Assembly: GCA_963921935.1 (NCBI GenBank)
Contig: OY998181.1
Coordinates: 138,593,423 to 138,657,422, forward strand
Reading direction: 5' to 3'
DNA from: Galeruca laticollis
Lineage: Eukaryota > Arthropoda > Insecta > Coleoptera > Chrysomelidae
Length of the DNA stretch: 64,000 bases
A program made the position numbers and the translations under genes. This document shows positions 21,701 through 30,690 of this stretch, piece by piece. The first letter of the stretch is position 1. Every line of letters begins with the position of its first letter. The notes under the pieces are model-generated. The model ran no database searches. It had not been told where the DNA came from and saw only the letters and a list, made by a program, of their open reading frames with translations.

Positions 21701-24121
21701 AGAATCGGATTGTGAAGAGGCATCAAATACTACTCTGAGTCGTGTTGTTTTATTGTTTTCATTGAAAACCCCATGATGAGGCATATAATAATAAATTGGA
21801 CTGTTGTCTCCCAAGGGAATTGGTGTCATATGACCTACCTCAAGGTAGTCGTTCATGAATTCCGAGTAAAGTTTTGCAAGATTGGGATTTTTTGAGAGTT
21901 TGTATTCCAACGACTTCAGACGATACAAAGCTACATTCTTAGATTCACCTAAAAGTGATGGTGGTTTCTGCAACGGAATTTGAACAATGAATCGGCCATC
22001 AGAAGCCTTCCTTGTTGTGGTTTGGAAAATCCTTTCACATTCCTCATCATCACTTGAAACTAAAGGAGTTCTTGGACAGGGTTCTTCAATCTCCCAAAAA
22101 AGTTTTAATTGGTTTTGAAGTTCAGTACCAGAATTATCAACTGAAGAGAATTTGCAAATTGTTTGTGTAGAAGGATAAGATGGAGTGGGACCAGAGATGA
22201 CCCAACCTAAAACAGTTTTTTGGAGAATCGGATATCCCTCCTTGCTAAGTGGAACCTGACCAGCACATAGAAGACTGTAAAATATCCCAGCACCCAAGAG
22301 GACATCAATTTTCTCTATTTTGTTGAAATTTGGATCAGCTAATTTGAGATGAGATGGAATTTCTAATTGAGAAATGTCGATGAAACGGTTTGGAAGACAT
22401 TCATTTATAACTGGTAAAATAAGAAAGGGTAATGTAGCTTGAAAATTAGTTCGTAATGATTTGAACGTAGCTTTGCACATTTGACTTAAGGTTGATGAGC
22501 ATTGATTTATTCCTATGACCGCAATATCTGTAGAAGCTTTTTCCAGACCCAAAATGTTACAACATTCCTCACTCAAAAAGTTTGATTGTGATGCACAATC
22601 CAAAAGTGCTCGAAATGTGTGAGGCTTACCTGACTTGTCAAATATCTCCACCAATGCCGTAGACAAAAAAACATAAGTGTCCATTGAAACCTTAGAAAAG
22701 GAACAAACAGTACTATCGCTTCCTGGGGTATCGCCTTCGCTACTCGTTTGATTTTTGTTTGCTGAATTGAATGAACTGTACCCTGCATCATTAATTGAAT
22801 TTGCTTCCGCAGTTTTAGAATTGAAATGTAATAATGTGTTATGTTTCCTGTTACATTGTTTGCATGTACCGGCCAGACAAAATTTTTGCAAATGATTACC
22901 CCTTAAACAGTTGAGACAAAGCTTGAGTGCCTTGACCCTTGCAATTCTTTCGTTTACCGAAAGTTTTAAAAATTTTGCACAATTTTGAATGAAATGTGCA
23001 TCTTTGCAAAATGTACAAATATTTCTTTTGTTCTGAACATCATTTCTATTTGAATTGGATGAAGGAGAAGTCTGACAAACTGTATTTGCAATTGAAATTT
23101 TGGATTTATTTCCCTTTTGTTCGGTGGAAAGTGCGACCGTTTCTAAAAAGTCAGCTTTTTGCTGAAGAAATAGTTTAAATTCATTGAAATTCGGTAATGT
23201 TGACTGATTTGTCGGACTGGCAGAATTTCTTGATAATTTTATCCTTTTTTCCTCCCATTCCCTTGCAGTTCTCTTGTCTAATTTGGATGTTAAAAAGTAA
23301 ATTAAAAGAGTGTCCCAATGCTCCGTGGGTTGCCCCAAGGTATTTAAAGATCTTAAATGCCTCGAAACTAAGTCAATTAATCGCCTGAGCTCAGTTGAAG
23401 ATTCCTGAGCCATAATAGGAATCTCAAAAATAGCCTTTAAATGATTATAAACCAAAACACTTTCGTTATTGTAACGTTCTAAGAGAGCCGCCCATCCGAC
23501 AATGTAATTTGCAGCTGAAAATTCTAATGAACGAATTATTTGCGCCGCTCCACCCTCTAATGACGAACGTAAATAATGGAATTTCTGAATATCGTCCAGA
23601 GAAGTATTATTATTTATCAATGAATCGAAAGTATCTCTGTATTCTAACCAACAACTGTACTCACCCGAGAATACCGGCAGCTTAATCTCCGGAAATTTCA
23701 AATTATGATGAAAACTATTGTTTGCCGAAACCGAAACAGGATTATTATTGATCCCACTACTGCTTTGCTGAACTAAAACCTTATTGATTTTTTCATAATA
23801 GTCATTCAAAAATGATTTGCAAGTGCTTGACAAATTGAAATATTCATTTTCGAAGTCCATACGCTCAGAATAACAATGGGATAAATCATCATCCTCAAAG
23901 TCATTCTCAATTTGTGTTTGTATATTATCGAATTCACTTAATATATTTTCAAAGTTTGCAAAACGTGTTTCTAACTCTACGATCTTTTTCTTATCAATGT
24001 TTAAATAATCTGAATCAGTTCCATCCTTTTTGATTGCACTAAGAAAACCATTTAGAAATGTTTTAAAATTTGTTTGTCTTTGTTTAATTGAACCTCTCAT
24101 TTTTTGCAAAGATGGAGCCAT
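18779..24121 (-). CDS. BEL-1 Gag-Pol polyprotein
   Basis: A 1,780-residue uninterrupted frame from an ATG at 24121. Domains in order: DUF1759-type gag near 145-300 (LPEIKLPVFSGEYSCWLEYR); zinc knuckles near 368-440 (CTFCKDAHFIQNC, CLNCLRGNHLQKFC); aspartic protease near 505 (ALLDCASQSNF, where Cys-Ala follow the Asp in place of the usual Ser/Thr-Gly); reverse transcriptase with FYMDDLL near 918; RNase H (GFADASTEAYGA) near 1087; integrase with HHCC zinc (about 1380-1430), catalytic blocks GVDYAGP, FSDNGSNF and GGYWEAG; and a C-terminal DUF5641-type domain. No stop or frameshift, so probably competent. Confidence 0.97.
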   Translation of the reverse strand: MAPSLQKMRGSIKQRQTNFKTFLNGFLSAIKKDGTDSDYLNIDKKKIVELETRFANFENILSEFDNIQTQIENDFEDDDLSHCYSERMDFENEYFNLSSTCKSFLNDYYEKINKVLVQQSSSGINNNPVSVSANNSFHHNLKFPEIKLPVFSGEYSCWLEYRDTFDSLINNNTSLDDIQKFHYLRSSLEGGAAQIIRSLEFSAANYIVGWAALLERYNNESVLVYNHLKAIFEIPIMAQESSTELRRLIDLVSRHLRSLNTLGQPTEHWDTLLIYFLTSKLDKRTAREWEEKRIKLSRNSASPTNQSTLPNFNEFKLFLQQKADFLETVALSTEQKGNKSKISIANTVCQTSPSSNSNRNDVQNKRNICTFCKDAHFIQNCAKFLKLSVNERIARVKALKLCLNCLRGNHLQKFCLAGTCKQCNRKHNTLLHFNSKTAEANSINDAGYSSFNSANKNQTSSEGDTPGSDSTVCSFSKVSMDTYVFLSTALVEIFDKSGKPHTFRALLDCASQSNFLSEECCNILGLEKASTDIAVIGINQCSSTLSQMCKATFKSLRTNFQATLPFLILPVINECLPNRFIDISQLEIPSHLKLADPNFNKIEKIDVLLGAGIFYSLLCAGQVPLSKEGYPILQKTVLGWVISGPTPSYPSTQTICKFSSVDNSGTELQNQLKLFWEIEEPCPRTPLVSSDDEECERIFQTTTRKASDGRFIVQIPLQKPPSLLGESKNVALYRLKSLEYKLSKNPNLAKLYSEFMNDYLEVGHMTPIPLGDNSPIYYYMPHHGVFNENNKTTRLRVVFDASSQSDSGFSLNHLQYTGPTIQDDLISILMRFRQHPIVLCADIVKMFRQIWVDPAQRSLQRILWRPNPEEKAQEYTLNTVSFGQASSPWLAVRCLHQIAFDHKDSYPECSDIIVRDFYMDDLLTGSNSEDKVIQICDELVTILGAGGFKLQKWASNSSRVLQHVQAADPLTILKIGDDDKTKTLGLLWSCSTDILSYHVPEFPTRCINKRSVLSDISQIFDPLGLVGPCVVLGKILLQKLWSLKCSWDESLPLEIHTTWKNFRNQLQGLNDLKVPRLILFSNTFDIQLHGFADASTEAYGACVYIRSVNQHGHIKVHLLFAKSRVAPLKSLTVPRLELCAALLLAQLYSKITASMKLSFSKTFLWSDSSICLAWIKTDPHLLQTFVQNRVSQIRTLTSIEDWYHVRSADNPADHLSRGVSPKDLVELGQWWHGPSWLSNEKEFWPKSSLHFKGDLPELKKQKYTYSLVKLLDPFPIHNFSSFQRLLRVTAWCLRFVKCLRFPRDDRVSEPLSSAELQLATEHLIKIAQRESFGEEISLLAKSKTLPTNSRILSLAPFLDAKGILRVGGRIQNAQVSFERKHPALLSPKHHLSSLIFKHEHLKMFHLGPQHLLYRVREKFWPLSGRSLARKVVRQCVKCFKSKPSGYDPMMGSLPKARICPAPPFHSTGVDYAGPIKIKNAIGRSSRVSKAYICLFICFTTKCIHLEAVSSLTTEAFIATFRRFVARRGKPFEMFSDNGSNFVGAVRELQELAQFLSKNESYLQEYINDKGVNWKFIPSYSPHMGGYWEAGIKAAKGHLKKIVSDVHLTFEELSTLLAEIECILNSRPISPMSSDPHDMTALTPSHFLIGRSISALPDPDVADIPRNRLSRFQLIQRIQQHFWKRWSREFLTELQVRSKWRKNCGKINIGDLVLLHGDDSPPLRWTLGRVEALHPGSDGIIRVVDIRTNGGVTRRAVGKLCKLPIEQDEPSEVLEKKKIIK

Positions 24122-24469
24122 TTTATTGAAATGCGATTAAGGATTATTGGAATTGAAGAATAAGGAAAAAATGTTTGTATGAAATAAGAAATTGAACGGG
24201 CTTACTTGATTTCTGTTTCCAATGTAGTAATATATATCCTTGATAATTCGAACTTTTTGTTACACTTTGTGTCGGGTTACGAAAGTATGTACTTAAAACA
24301 ACTGTCCAGTTCGTTTATCGACGGCACTTACTGTTCTCTGTTGCACTCGATTTCGTAATAACTTTGCCGGTCAACTGAAACACACTTGTTTCCGATGTTT
24401 TAATGACTTTATTGCACTAATTTTACTTATATTGCTGAAGTTCTTGCACACCTTCTGTTAATTTACATC

Positions 24470-24487
24470 CGGTTTCACGAAGGACCA
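24470..24487 (-). other. BEL-1 primer-binding site
   Basis: Read on the minus strand, TGGTCCTTCGTGAAACCG starts four bases inside the 5' LTR. TGG pairs with the CCA tail of a tRNA. The first ten bases are the same as in BEL-2; the tRNA was not identified. Confidence 0.7.
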
Positions 24488-24491
24488 ATTT

Positions 24492-24693
24492 TGTATTTGA
24501 AAATTGCTTTTAAAATGTATTATTTTGCAAGTTTTAGTGAGGTGAAATGAAACACGTGGTTATTATTGCAGCTATATTTTCACTCTGTTCTATTCCCTAA
24601 CCTAACCTTTCTTTATGGTTTTCTTCGCCGTTCGGACGTCAAGTCTAACAGTGTTGCCGGGTTTCCTTTTAATAATTCCGTTAGGCTACAACA
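24492..24693 (-). repeat. BEL-1 5' LTR
   Basis: 202 bp, matching 18451-18652. On the minus strand it should hold the element's promoter; no TATA box was assigned. Confidence 0.95.
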
Positions 24694-27409
24694 ATACTTT
24701 CATTGACATAACTTCAATCTCATTTTCTTCATGTAGTACATTTTGAACAACACAAACATAACGATATTGAGTTGTTTTTCTTTTTCCTCCAAAGAATTTC
24801 ACTAAGACATAGTCTCCAGCGGACACATTGTTCATTCCGTCAAGCTCGCAATATTCTTTTTCTTCAGATATAGTCACATCATCCAAACTATCGCCACTAT
24901 CAGTCCATTCTTCTTCATCCGAACTTTCTGAATCAATTTTCGCCTTTTCTCTTTCTGCTTTCTTCTCCGCTCTCACCCTAGCTTTCTGTTCTTTTTCCTC
25001 TTGCTTTTTTTCTTCTCATTTTATTTTCTAGTATGATATTCCTGCCAGGCAGCAGATGTGATTACAGAAGGTATTTTTTCTTTGCTTCTCCTCTTCCTTG
25101 TAGATACTTTAGGTTCAGGCCAAAATAACGCTCTTTTAAAGGGGGACGGAACGTCCAATGGTATAGACGACTGAGTCACCACTGTAGAAGGGCTCTTGAT
25201 GAGTGATTGTTCATTTATTACATCTTTGAGGGGAGTTTTGAAGCTTTGCTCCAAACGATTTGTACAAATTGATTGACATGTTGCTTCAGTGGTGTTTGAA
25301 TCTCCATTTTCATTTGTTAGACATTCGCCATCTTGGTTTACTTCCACTGTTTCATGTTCTTCCCCATTATTTGTATTTTTTCCGGTTTCTCTTTCATTTT
25401 CATCCTGTTCTTCTGCTCTAATTATTATTTCTTGGATATTTTCTTGTGTTAGATCTTTCCATATTTTGAAAAGAGACGTGTCTTCAACTGTTCCTTCCCA
25501 TTTATCTTTATTGAGATTTCTTTTAAATATCATCACTTTATTCTTACCAATTCTGTTTTACAATTCTGTCAGTAGACCAATGGGTCTTATATTTTCGGGA
25601 TTTTGTTTATTTTCTAGATTTCTTGATGACACTTTTTCAAAATTTACGTTATCGACATTGAAGGGACATAGGCCACATCTGCGAAATCCATTTTTTAAAG
25701 TTTCATGTGATATGGTAGTAAGACATTTTTTGAAAACATTACCAAAATTCTGTTTCTGAAATTTATTTCCAGAATTTTCCATTCGCCAATTTCTAACTTC
25801 CTTCTTCCAGGCATTTTTTAGGGGTCTGAAAACAGCAACATCCATCGGCTGCAACAGATGTGTAGAGTTTGGGAATAGAACAAATAATTCTATTCCATTA
25901 GCTGAACAGAATTTCGATAAATGGTGTGTCATGTGGGAGACATGTCCATCAACAAAAAATAGGATTCGACGTTCAATATTTTCATTTTTCAGCCATGGTA
26001 GGAAAATGTTCGTAATGTATTCAAAAAAAGTCGCACCACACATCCAGCCATTTTCTGATCTGCCAATAGCCCAAGTGGAAGGAATACTGTTAGCAATGTG
26101 ACTGGGAATTCTTGCATAGGAGAATACCACCATGGGTGGTGCAATAGTACCAGCAGCATTTGCAGTAACTAAAACTGTTAAATTCTCTTTTTCGTCTTTG
26201 TTTCCAGCAAAGTATACATTTTTTTCCCCTTTTTTAACAATGACCCTTTCTCCCTTGGGTTGCAAAAAAAATGCAGCTTCATTCGCATTGAAAACTCTTT
26301 CTGGCTGGGAAGTTAATTGATAGAGATTCTTTGATAACAAGTATTCCTTAATTTCGGTAAACCAATTTCGAATTTGAATTTCTGTGACACTCTCTCTCTG
26401 GATGTTGTTAAATTTTGTGATATCCTTTCACTAAGTTCGGGATGTCGTTTCAAGAATAATTTGTACCATTTTTCACCCGGTCGCCCGTTGATAAATGCAT
26501 TTTTCCTGTTTGTTTCTTTTATGATATACTCCACACTGTCTAACAGCTGGTCTTTTGTTATTGGATAATGAAGTTTCGAAATCGCGATTATCCACTGTAC
26601 TAGAATATTTTCCTCCAATGCGGTCAAAGTAGTTGATGGTCCCATTGAACATTCTCTTGGACTCTTTCCTTTCCATTTATAAAGAAGTGTTACTCTTGGC
26701 ATATTAAACTCTTTAGCTGCAGCAGAAACATTTATTCCCCTCTCGAGAGCTCCAAGAGCTGCAGCCATTTGCTCCGGTTTATAATTCTTCTTTGGGGCCA
26801 TACCTGAAAAGTGTTCAAACCAATTATTGACACGTTCTTGTCCAGTAATTGACACTACTGTCGATAACTGGACATTGTAGGTTATAGAAAATGAAAATTA
26901 TATATTTAAAACCACCTTTTGACGGAGATCTACAAGCAACTCACAACCCAAAAAATATTGATGTTCTAGTGTTCGACACATGTGTCAATAACTGGTATAA
27001 AATGATTTTTTGTGTACCATTAATTGACACTTGGGTTTTTCTCAGTAAAAATATTTATATGTTATGTTAGATTTGATATGTCTCCCTATCAGAGCATATT
27101 GATTGGGTAGAAATATAGACAATTTATAGTTCATACGAAATAAAGGTTATAATAAATATTTTTTCATATCCTTACCTTAAAAATATTTCTAACAATGGGC
27201 ATAATTATAAACAAATGATGCACCTGTTGACTTCATCCACATACTATGATGGAATGGCGGCTAATAATGGCACAAAATGTGTTGCTCAGTTGCCACATAT
27301 ATCAAGGAATCCAACTATTTGCAGATCTTATACTTTGAAGCAAAACTTTTCTTATTTCAGTAGAATGAATTTGAAAGTGTCGATAACTGGCTAGGTGTCA
27401 AAGACTGGG

Positions 27410-27678
27410 TGGTTTACCTTACCGGTCTTGTTGGTGCTGGAGAGGATCCTTGTGACATTTGTTCCTCCGCTAACATATATTCCAACCATCAAAGGTATGT
27501 CTTTCTGAGCAGTGGAAACCTTCGTGACCCAAGTCCTAATGTGAAATGGATCAAAATCTTGATAGGCAAAACCCCTCAGAAAACTGTCAATCGTCTCAAC
27601 GAACGTCTTCATCATGGCTTCATAATCAAACTCAGTGTTCGTGCTTTCAGAAATCATAGATGAGTCTGAGTCAGTCAT
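27410..27678 (-). pseudogene. Endogenous phenuivirus-like nucleoprotein, N-terminal piece
   Basis: From the ATG at 27678 the minus strand reads a serine/acid-rich start, then FLRGFAYQDFDPFHIRTWV, and after a short gap LMVGIYVSGGTNVTRIL. The FAYQ-x-FD block followed about 25-30 residues later by M-(V/I)-x-(I/L)-x-x-x-x-GN/GTN is the hallmark of the N-terminal arm and lobe of phenuivirus (phlebovirus/tenuivirus-type) nucleoproteins, which coat viral RNA. The frame runs about 90 codons, then enters the right end of Tigger-1, so the C-terminal half is missing. It is an old viral copy and is not functional as a nucleoprotein. Confidence 0.7.
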
Positions 27679-27922
27679 TTTCAATTTTCAAAGATAGGTC
27701 ACAGATTCGAGTATTATTTCTTAGTTGATTAAGTATGCCCGTCCAACTTCCAACAGGGTTGACTCAAAGGAATCGTCACATGAAAGAATTAAAATTAAAT
27801 TATTAGTAATCTACACTAGCTCTATAAATAATTAGTTTGATGACAGAAGTGAGAAATGTCATCTGTGCGTCAGATAGAAAGACGATGTGTCTCCGTATGC
27901 CGGTTGTTGCAATGGCATTTAC
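27679..27922 (+). other. Spacer between EVE piece and repeat B
   Basis: No gene seen. The upstream side of the minus-strand nucleoprotein start shows no clear promoter. Confidence 0.3.
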
Positions 27923-28180
27923 ATGTATTAAGTATTTGTTTGATAGTACGTTTTTTATTGTTCCTGATGAACATACTTTACTATATTAATAAAGTCCTCA
28001 AAGAGCCAGCGACTTTTATTGGCCCCAGCTATTAAAGGTCTCTTTGTTGTCCATCACAGGGGTGTTGGCACCCGATCATGGGGGATGCCTAGTGATTAAA
28101 TGGTTTCTACCCATACTTTACAAATATAAACTAAATAACTCAGTAGATATTAGTTAAGCATGAGTCTTTGCAAGAACAAG
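27923..28180 (+). repeat. 260-bp direct repeat, copy B
   Basis: Same orientation as copy A (17745-18004), with about 15 mismatches and a 2-bp deletion counted by eye. It lies between the two nucleoprotein pieces. Confidence 0.9.
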
Positions 28181-28219
28181 GAAAGCATTTCTAGAACAGC
28201 AGTTTAAAAACAAACAACA

Positions 28220-28325
28220 AAAATCAGATGAAATGATCTTTATTAAGGAAACAGCACTTATCTAAAAGAACAAAAAACAAGTGAAAGTGTCTTTATTAAG
28301 GGACATTACTTATCTAAATAAAATG
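28220..28325 (+). repeat. Imperfect tandem duplication of about 54 bp
   Basis: Two successive units share the order GA(T)AAATGATCTTTATTAAGG / GTGTCTTTATTAAGGG, then CACTTATCTAAA / TACTTATCTAAA. It lies downstream of the spliced nucleoprotein fragment. In minus orientation each unit contains an AATAAAG that could act as a polyadenylation signal. Confidence 0.55.
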
Positions 28326-28475
28326 TAGAGTCATCAACACAGGACAACAACTACATGCTTAAAACTAAAAGAGCTATCAACAATCATCGGATTGGTTGTC
28401 GGGAGGCAGATGAATGCTGAGATCATCACAGTAGGAAAGAGTTAAGCAAGATTGTTTTGCTGAGTAGAACTTCCC

Positions 28476-29156
28476 TTACTTTTTGTGAGCTTTGGAGTCC
28501 CCTGGTGAGGCTTCGGTCCCCCTCTTACGTCCTGCTGAAGTTGTCTCCATGGGTTCATCATCGGACTCATCTCCAACAATGTAGGCTGAGAGGATCTGCT
28601 TATCGTCAGATGCTTGATGTTTCGACAGACGTTCTCCTAGAGCGTTGGTCATGATAATTTGCTCATTCTAATCTGTTTCAAGAAGACCTATCTTAGTAAA
28701 GAATTTTATGCTGAGGCTTTGCCGGATGAGAGTGGATTTGAAAGCAGCTTCTTGGCACTTGATCAGCTGAGAATACTGGGTTTGCTTGGTGGGATTTATA
28801 ACGTCCATTTCTTCCATTAAGTAGAGATGTAACTTCCTGCATACAAGAGTAACTGTAGGAAGATTTGCAGGAATCATGGAGGCGAAACTAGGAGTACCCA
28901 TGAACCTCGGTATATCATTGAATTTTCCGATGGGTATGGGTCCAGTATAGATGTTCGGTCTGGAGAACAGCAAGGCATTAAAATCTCGATTGATACCTGA
29001 AATAAAGTAGAAGTACCGTAGTTATAAAAATAAGAGCATAGGTAACCTAAAATGTTACGCACCAGATTCAACTGTGTTTGAAGATTCTGCTACCGCATCC
29101 ATCGTATCTTGTACACTCTTCAGCATATTAAAAATCTTTTGAGTTCTAGTAGACAT
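28476..29156 (-). pseudogene. Endogenous phenuivirus-like nucleoprotein, C-terminal half, spliced
   Basis: Exon 1 (29156-29063) begins ATG and ends at a GTGCGT donor. A 66-base intron ends in TTTATTTCAG. Exon 2 (from 28996) continues the same frame, giving 140 residues to a TAG at 28668. The core DIPRFMGTPSFASMI, LHLYLMEEM, INPTKQ and FFTKIGLLETD matches the C-terminal lobe of phenuivirus nucleoproteins (P-R-x-M-x-x-PSFA, INP, F-x-x-x-GL). Past the TAG the same frame stays open 63 codons more to TAA at 28476, with an acidic then basic tail. The N-terminal lobe is absent. Domain identity is known from family patterns; use as a host exon is inference. Confidence 0.7.
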
Positions 29157-30149
29157 TTTCACTACAAATTATAATCTATAATAAAGTATTTGACAAGCCG
29201 AGACAGCGAAGCACATTTAAATATTCGAAAATATAAAAGTGAGGTTATAAGCTGGACGTTTATACGCCCTAAACTTAGCGACGATTAACGGGTGTATAAA
29301 CATACGCCCTTTTAGCTTGTTACCAAATAGGAAAGTAGGTGGTTACGCCATTTTTACATGGCAATAACTGTCTACAGATGACAGCTGGCAATACGTCTTT
29401 TTAGCAGGACGCGCATTTGGTTTAGAGTTACTCAATGGGCGTAAAAAGTAAATTTCTCAAAAAATGTTGATACGCTCTTCTAGCATGATGCCCTCGATAT
29501 ATCACTACAATCCAAAATAAATGTTTGCAGAAGTTTCTCTGCTATTTCAAAGTCCACCTCCTTGGTTGATTTAGTAAATGACATTAATGTTGCTATAGTA
29601 GTATGAAACAGAAGAAAATTGTAGTATCACATGGAAGGTATGACTGACTTGGTAAATATTACCCTCTGACAGGCTTATAGAGTTCACTTGAATTTTTTAG
29701 AAAATTTTTGGTGGTTACCTAGCAAGTGCCCCTCGTATAGACTTATTTAACCATAGAACCATTTATCTTTGAGAAACACCTCGTAACCATTCTTTAGGGT
29801 TGAATAAATAACATCCTTTAAAACTCACTGGGATAAATATAATTATAAACTACTAACACAGATTATTGATACATACGTTTGTACTATTAAAAATAATAGT
29901 AATGATTCATTCCTCAAAGTGTTGAACTTTTCTATTTATAGGAAGTATTAAAGCTAACGCAGTCAGTGTCCCGTATTCTTGACCTTGAAGGTAGTGCGAA
30001 TGCGTTATTTACAAAACGGACGTGTTTTGTTATGTTTCACTTGTCCTTATTAGTTCGCTGGCCGCTATCCATATTGAAATTATTATTTACACAAATCTAA
30101 CAATGTCTTTTCTTTTGATAATATCTTTTTGGATAATGTCTTTTTGGGA
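29157..30149 (+). other. No gene; imperfect inverted repeat at 29240-29332
   Basis: GGTTATAAGCTGG..ACGTTTATACGCCC is followed by a diverged inverse (GGGTGTATAAACATACGCCC, then TTTTAGCTTGTTACC), forming a hairpin of roughly 30-base arms. It may be a worn MITE. The rest holds nothing recognisable. Confidence 0.35.
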
Positions 30150-30690
30150 TCATAACAAATTTCCCCGTTTCCGAATAATTGTGAATAAAGTTTTTCTCTG
30201 TTTACTTTTCGGAGGTAAAGACAGGATTTTTTGAATTTTTAATTCTAACGAATGGCTGCGTATAACATGCCTTCCAAAATTTAGCACTTCGCTTTCGCAA
30301 TGAAAGCAAAAGTCTTTCTTTCTTATTATCTCTTTCTTAATTTTAGCAATAGGATTACCAGTCATCAGTTGATCATCTTATACATAAATTCCAGTATTGG
30401 AATTTGAAGTTTAATTTGTTTTCCTTTTTTCATCATCTTTACACAGTAATCTAATATCCGTTTGGATGTAGTTGCTCAAAGGTAAAGATAAAGCATCGTT
30501 CTCATTGGAGAGACCTGAAGAGGAGCCAGTATCATCATCACTGGGGACATAGGAAGAATCTGTTTTATCTTCACTTTGGATATCGGTATCGTCTTCATTA
30601 GATTTTCTTTCTCTTTTAAGTAATACTTCATCTTTATTAGAGATCCCAGTATTAGAATTACAAAAAGGTGAGAAATCCCATAACTCCTAC
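30150..30690 (-). pseudogene. Crypton-like gene, N-terminal zinc-finger region
   Basis: An exon starting after TTCTTTGTAG at about 30690 reads an acidic, Ser/Asp-rich segment (SEDKTDSSYVPSDDDTGSSS), ends at a stop near 30405, then resumes as KDFCFHCESEVLNFGRHVIR, SHSLELKIQKILSLPPKSKQ and RKTLFTIIRKRGNLL to 30150. The C-x2-C...H-x4-H finger followed by QKILSLP-x-K-S is the N-terminus of an arthropod repeat family whose C-terminal half resembles a Crypton tyrosine recombinase (see 61512-62917). The catalytic half is absent here. Confidence 0.5.

Larger units (their letters stand above)
18451..24693 (-). mobile_element. BEL/Pao LTR retrotransposon BEL-1, complete
   Basis: 6,243 bp with two 202-bp LTRs (18451-18652 and 24492-24693), TG...CA ends and 5-bp ATACT duplications. 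By eye the LTRs are identical, so the insertion is recent. One long gag-pol frame occupies the interior. A primer-binding site begins TGGTCCTTCGTG just inside the 5' LTR, and a G-rich polypurine tract (GGCCGGGGGTA) adjoins the 3' LTR. Every part needed for a round of transposition is visible. The element lies in the same orientation as the Tigger transposase it interrupts. Confidence 0.95.
18285..26800 (-). pseudogene. Tigger/pogo DDE transposase, interrupted by BEL-1
   Basis: Starts MAPKKNYKPEQMAAALGALE at 26800 (an HTH_psq domain), just inside a likely AG splice acceptor. A CENP-B-type HTH follows (GRPGEKWYKLFLKRHPELSE). After a frameshift near 26380 comes the DDE_1 core: FNANEAAFFLQPKGERVIVK, RRILFFVDGHVSHMTHH and THLLQPMDVAVFRPLKNAW. 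The first catalytic Asp (usually in a NADE motif) is Asn. In-frame stops at 25558 and 25021 and a frameshift in an A run near 25005 follow. The acidic C-terminus is cut at 24699 and resumes at 18445, in frame, to a stop at 18285. Inactive. Confidence 0.85.
18099..27409 (-). mobile_element. Tigger/pogo element (Tigger-1) split by a BEL/Pao insertion
   Basis: The left end reads TA then CCCAGTAATTGACACC; the right end, inverted, reads CCCAGTCTTTGACACC. More copies of CCAGTTATTGACA / TGTCAATAACTGG lie near both ends (18069, 18114, 26822-26870, 26979, 27013, 27391), as subterminal transposase sites would. Without the BEL insertion (6,243 bp plus a 5-bp duplication) the element is about 3.06 kb. 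The right flank reads TG where a TA duplication is expected. An extra motif at 18069 leaves the left boundary uncertain by about 30 bases. Confidence 0.7.

Noticed and set aside
27410..27435. Last codons of the N-terminal viral piece as genuine nucleoprotein
   Set aside because: The final residues before the stop are encoded by the right end of Tigger-1 and its flank, so the true break is probably at about 27410-27420.
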